Origin: Rhodoferax sp.
GTDB lineage: Bacteria > Pseudomonadota > Gammaproteobacteria > Burkholderiales > Burkholderiaceae_C
Length of the DNA: 64,000 nt
Reading direction: 5' to 3'
NCBI GenBank assembly: GCA_030685025.1
Contig: JAUXWC010000281.1
Location: 161,489 to 225,488, forward strand
Below the pieces are notes generated by a model. That model searched no databases, was not told the DNA's origin, and saw only the letters and a list, made by a program, of their open reading frames with translations. Below are positions 60,625-64,000 of this stretch, piece after piece. The translations under genes were made by a program, and so were the position numbers. The number at the start of each line of letters is the position of its first letter. Within the stretch, counting starts at the first letter, position 1.

Positions 60625-61018
60625 AGGCTAAATCGGCCCGTAAACTGCATCCACATTGAAGACATTGCTTCTAAATATATAGCGCCGCAGGTTCTCGGCA
60701 GGCGCGGGGCGGCGCGAGCGCCGCGCGCGCAAACGCCTCCAAGGCGTCCACGAAACCGTTTGGACGTGCAATGTCGGCGAGCCGGTGCCTCTTTCTACAC
60801 TCACAAGTTCGCTAAGTGGGAGCTACCTTCCGGTAGTTTGCCAAGGTCGAAACAGCTCGGCGAACGTCAAGGCGCTACACACCCTCGCGTTCATCCCCGA
60901 CGCAGCCGTCTACATAAGGCTCGCCATCGACTCTCCGGCCTTTAGGAGCAAGACCGAACTCACCTCAATCGTCTCAAAGTGAAATCGCGACCTAAGGACT
61001 CGCGTCAAAATAAGTTGA
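60625..61018. other. Intergenic stretch without a recognised gene
   Basis: Contains short open frames (60760-60945 and 60785-60982, 61-65 residues) with no ribosome site and no recognisable product, and a GC-rich palindromic patch around 60690-60740 (GGCGCGAGCGCCGCGCGCGC). Probably debris between the operon and the insertion-sequence remnants. Confidence 0.45.
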
Positions 61019-61123
61019 CTATATTTTTTTGCGAAGCGGCAATAGCTTGTAGTTCCATTCACCGTGGAATTCGGCCCGCTTGAGGTTTAGTGCAGCCAGT
61101 TCTTCATCAGTGACGGTGATGCC
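61019..61123 (-). pseudogene. Transposase remnant (ISAzo13/DDE type), C-terminal end
   Basis: The minus strand reads GITVTDEELAALNLKRAEFH then GEWNYKLLPLRKKI and a TAG stop (61019-61021). The KVTD...EFHGEWNY ending is typical of ISAzo13-like DDE transposases. Only ~34 residues are present; the frame is lost upstream of 61123. No terminal repeats were seen. Confidence 0.6.
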
Positions 61124-61261
61124 AGTAGGCTAGCCAAAGGGCAAGTGCGTCGTCGCGAGGCGGGGTGCGGAGGAAGCCCAAGGCGAAATCGCAGGGCGAT
61201 GAACAAAAACCGGATATGAGGCGTGATGCATTCGGGACGAGCGGGCACGTGACCGCGAAGT

Positions 61262-61999
61262 CCTCTAGCTGCGCGTGCAGCAGAGCGCTACGCCCGGGAG
61301 AAGGCTGAGTTTGACGAGAAAGTGAGCAAACGCGAAGCCAAGCAAAACGAGACGGGCAAAAAGCCCGGCGGCAAGCCACCCACAGAGCCCAAGCCTGGCG
61401 TCAAAGACAGCGACCAGATCAATCTGACGGACGAAGAGTCACGCATCATGCCCGTAGCCGGTGGCGGCTTTGAGCAGTGCTACAACGCACAGGCCGGGGT
61501 CGATACGCCCACGATGCTGGTGGTGGCCACCACCGTGACCCAAGCGCCCAATGACAAGCAACAAGTCCAGCCGATGATCAAGGTCATGCAAGAGCAGGCA
61601 CCCAAGCTAGGCGATGTTGAGACCGTGATTGCAGATACCGGTTATTGCAGCGAGAAGAACGTTGTGGCTTGCGTTGAGGCCAAGATCGAACCACTGATCG
61701 CAGTGGCTCGGCAAGACCACCACCCGCACTGGAGTGAGCGTTTTGCGCAGCCTGCGCCGTTGAAGGCGGATGCCACGCCGATGGAAACGATGACGCACCG
61801 ATTGGCAACGCAAGCGGGCAAAGCGGCCTATGCCTTACGCAAGCAAACGGTGGAGCCGGTGTTTGGCATCATCAAATCGGTGCTGGGGTTCAGGCAGTTC
61901 TCGCTGCGTGGTTTGCGCAAAGTCACCGGTGAATGGAATCTGGTTTGCCTGGCCTGGAATGTCAAATGCATGGCCGTGCTACGTCCAAAAGTTGGATGA
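61262..61999 (+). pseudogene. IS1182-family transposase, N-terminally truncated
   Basis: The readable frame starts around 61262 and contains RAAERYAREKAEFDEKVSKR and later TGKKPGGKPP, then the DDE region with YNAQAGVDT, a VIADTGYCSE segment (catalytic Asp) and EPVFGIIKSVLGFRQFSLRG (catalytic Glu). The first ~200 residues expected for IS1182 transposases are missing. An in-frame GTG at 61322 would start a 225-residue product, but this lacks the first catalytic Asp region. Confidence 0.75.
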
Positions 62000-62084
62000 G
62001 GGGAGGAAGTGCTGTGAAAACCGCGCAAAGCCTTGAAAATCGAGTCCGAAATGCCTGTTTTTTAAGCAGATTCAAAATCGGGCA

Positions 62085-62118
62085 GATTTTTGAATTCCTG
62101 AGTCCGACAGGCTGCTAG
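62085..62118. repeat. Probable right terminal end of the IS1182-like element
   Basis: The stretch ends GAGTCCGACAGGCTGCTAG, which looks like an IS1182-type terminal repeat, about 90 bp after the transposase stop. No left-end counterpart was found upstream, consistent with a deleted left side. Confidence 0.4.
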
Positions 62119-62269
62119 ACCTGCCCACCAGAGGGGATCACAACGAACGAAGTCGACCCTACTACTGGGCAGCCAACTGGTCGAGAGATGGCGCTTCTGA
62201 GGATCGAACGGCAATACATTTTGCAGGCCCGCTCGTCTGAAGCAGCCAAGAAGATCACTGCTGCCGGCG

Positions 62270-62642
62270 GCGTGGACGTTCAACGCTGCAGGCGCGCTAT
62301 TTGGACGGCATTGCCGGGGTTGATGCCTACTATGACAACGTCCTGGGCATCACTTGGCTGCGCGATGTTCATCATGGTGCTGGTTCCGTTACGCTGTGTG
62401 ACCCGAGTCATGTGATCTGGAACGACGCCGACGCCTGGTGGTTCTTTTCGCCTGCGGTTGGCAGGGCAACTTACAACAACAACTCTATCCTGGCTTACTC
62501 CAACACTTACGCCATGGCCGTGCACGCCGGTGATGTGGGCCGAAGTACGGAAGACCCTGGAGTGCCCGTGCCTGAGCCAGAATCCATCTTGTTGGTGTTC
62601 GGTGCGCTGGGTGCGCTGGTGCTGGTTCGGCGGCGGGGCTGA
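62270..62642 (+). pseudogene. Truncated PEP-CTERM sorted protein
   Basis: The frame reads LQARYLDGIAGVDAYYDNVL then GITWLRD, a pattern of PEP-CTERM proteins, and ends with the sorting signal VPEPESILLVFGALG and a transmembrane-like run with RRRG. The upstream part, including the signal peptide, is missing; the frame runs into debris. A TTG at 62301 could start a 113-residue product, but it would have no export signal. No exosortase gene is in the window. Confidence 0.7.
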
Positions 62643-62664
62643 GGTTTGGGGCTGCTGCGACATC

Positions 62665-63711
62665 ATGTATTTAAATGTAGGACGACTGCTGGCCGTTGGC
62701 CTGCACCTGGGGCTCCTTAGTGCTGCGACCCCGGCCCAGACTGTGACGCCAATGGTGGATTTCCGCAGCGGTCCGGGCAATGGTCGGTACAGCTTTGCTT
62801 CCAGCACACCCGCAACCGTGCTGGACCTGATCCAGTCGGGTCGGCCACGACCTGCGGCCACTGCCCAAGGGGAACTGGTCCTGCCGTCCAACGTGCCGAC
62901 TACTGACACCAAGCTGCCGGCGGTGGTACTGGTGCACGGCTCGGGTGGCGTCTACCCTGAGTAGGTCACATATTGGGCGAAACTCTTGAACGATCAGGGG
63001 ATTGCTGCGTTCGTGATTGATGTCTTCAGCCCGCGTGGCGTCAAGTCCACTGGCGAAGACCAGAGCCAGGTGCCGTTTGTGGCCGACACGGCTGATGCTT
63101 TTGCGGCGCTTGGCATGCTGGCCAGCCATCCGCGCATTGATCCCAAGCGCATCGCGGTCATGGGTTTTTCGCGCGGTGGCATTACCGCCGTGCGCAGTGG
63201 GGTGGTGCCCATCATCACGGGCTCTGCCCCATCTGGCCTGCGTTTTGCTGCGCATGTGGCCCTGTACAGCGGCGGCTGCGCGGGCGCCTTGGCGGTGACG
63301 CCCAAGCCTGGTGCGTTCAGCCCCGAGCCGATGCTGTTCGTGCACGGCGACGCTGATGACTACGCCTATATGAGCGACTGCCGCAGTTACGCGCAGCGCA
63401 TCGCTGGCGCCGGCACGCCGACCGAGTTTGTCGTCCTGCCGGGGGCACGGCACAAGTTTGATGTGGACAACAGCCGGCGCATCAACCTGCCGTTCAACAC
63501 CAAGACCAAAGAGGGGTGCCCACTTGAGTACGACCTCGTTGACTTCAAAATGCGTGACCGCCGCAGCGGCGAGGCTTTGTCTCCAGACAAAGTTAAAGAC
63601 ATAGGACGCGATCTCTGCGCCGACAAGGGCGCCAGTGTGGAGGGTGACGGCAAGGCACGCGAGGCGGCAGGCAAGGCGGTGATGGTGTTTCTGAACAAAT
63701 CCTTCAAGTAA
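62665..63711 (+). pseudogene. Dienelactone-hydrolase-like protein interrupted by an amber codon
   Basis: The ATG at 62665 begins a signal peptide (VGLHLGLLSAATPAQTV). The reading frame is intact except for TAG at 62962-62964 after VYPE. The same frame continues to 63711 with alpha/beta-hydrolase residues: Ser in GFSRGG, Asp in HGDADDY, His in GARHKFD. If the stop were read through, the product would have 348 residues. The likely product is a secreted or periplasmic DLH-family hydrolase. A sequencing error at one base is the alternative. Confidence 0.75.
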
Positions 63712-63940
63712 CTGGCGCTCGAGAAATCGAGCGCGATCGGTTCAAGCGCCAGGCTTCCTTCTGGTGCTACCATTTCCGACGATTTGTCATCCATTTGGAA
63801 GTCATTGCGGTGCCCACAGTGGGCGGCGTCGTGCGCGCGACTGGGGGGCAGACGGCCGCCTAGTATATCGTTCCATTAAAACAGATGCAAATTGAGTGAT
63901 AATTGCCATGCTTCTTCTTCAACTTCTGAAGGCGGTGACC
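63712..63940. other. Spacer between the hydrolase remnant and the IS630-like element
   Basis: No supported gene. AT-rich TATATCGTTCCATTAAAACA near 63863-63882 may be the left end of the IS630-like element, which inserts at TA. Confidence 0.4.
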
Positions 63941-64000
63941 ATGGCAAGGAAATCCAAACGGGCTGCGTTGGTGCTGACATCTGAACAGAGGACCACGCTC
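63941..64000 (+). CDS. IS630-family transposase, N-terminal start (partial)
   Basis: The ATG at 63941 with GGCGGTGACC upstream begins ARKSKRAALVLTSEQRT, which matches the N-terminus of IS630-type transposases. The gene continues past the window edge, so catalytic residues cannot be checked. Confidence 0.6.
   Translation, partial: MARKSKRAALVLTSEQRTTL

Noticed and set aside
60760..60982. Two short plus-strand frames (61 and 65 residues)
   Set aside because: No ribosome site, no motif and overlapping each other in a region of insertion-sequence debris.

Overview
The window looks like chromosome of a betaproteobacterium of the order Burkholderiales, most likely a Comamonadaceae member of the Rhodoferax/Polaromonas kind. 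This is inferred from the high GC content, the small Trp-rich protein beside lgt, the cco-fnr-hemN gene order and the msh-type pilus genes. It is not a species identification. Gene content points to a facultative, microaerobic to anaerobic lifestyle.

Region 1 (1-7837) is the end of an integrative element. It holds the 3' end of a relaxase-like gene, a run of small unrecognised genes, a 256-bp imperfect inverted repeat, a CAP-domain lipoprotein, a secreted Cys-rich repeat protein and a tyrosine-recombinase integrase. The integrase sits next to the 3' end of a tRNA gene (Ser-like), which should be one attachment site. The intact tRNA and the other element end should lie to the left of the window.

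Region 2 (7838-23143) has a DUF2726-like membrane protein and a DUF3369/HD-GYP response regulator on the minus strand. These are followed by twelve tightly overlapping plus-strand genes of an MSHA-like type IV pilus: mshC, D, O, P, Q, then I, a pilN-like gene, J, K, L, M, N. The major pilin, assembly ATPase and platform genes are not in the window.

Region 3 (23144-29376) is housekeeping: class I fumarase, a YqhA-family membrane protein, acetyl-CoA synthetase, a small cytochrome c, the Trp-rich protein and lgt.

Region 4 (29377-40200) reads as one plus-strand block. It contains a GntR regulator, malonyl-CoA decarboxylase, a TctC-type solute receptor, an enoyl-CoA hydratase and a malonyl-CoA synthetase. 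These are followed by a FIST-domain protein, a large hybrid histidine kinase and a REC/HD-GYP protein, an arrangement resembling NosP/NahK nitric-oxide signalling.

Region 5 (40201-53672) is microaerobic respiration: a universal stress protein, ccoI, a PAS/LuxR regulator with an altered receiver domain, a hemerythrin remnant, ccoS, ccoN, ccoO, ccoQ, ccoP, ccoG, a short fixH, a small membrane protein, fnr, hemN and a SafE-like exporter. FNR-type sites lie at usp/ccoI and between fnr and hemN.

Region 6 (53721-60624) carries dusA, a methyltransferase, and a 2-oxoacid:ferredoxin oxidoreductase operon (gamma, alpha, beta). The operon ends in a fused NAD(P)H-oxidoreductase/ferredoxin protein and is preceded by another FNR-type site.

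Region 7 (60625-64000) is decayed: remnants of ISAzo13-like and IS1182-like transposases, a truncated PEP-CTERM protein, a dienelactone-hydrolase-like gene with an internal amber codon, and the start of an IS630-like transposase at the window edge. No rRNA, complete tRNA or CRISPR array was found.
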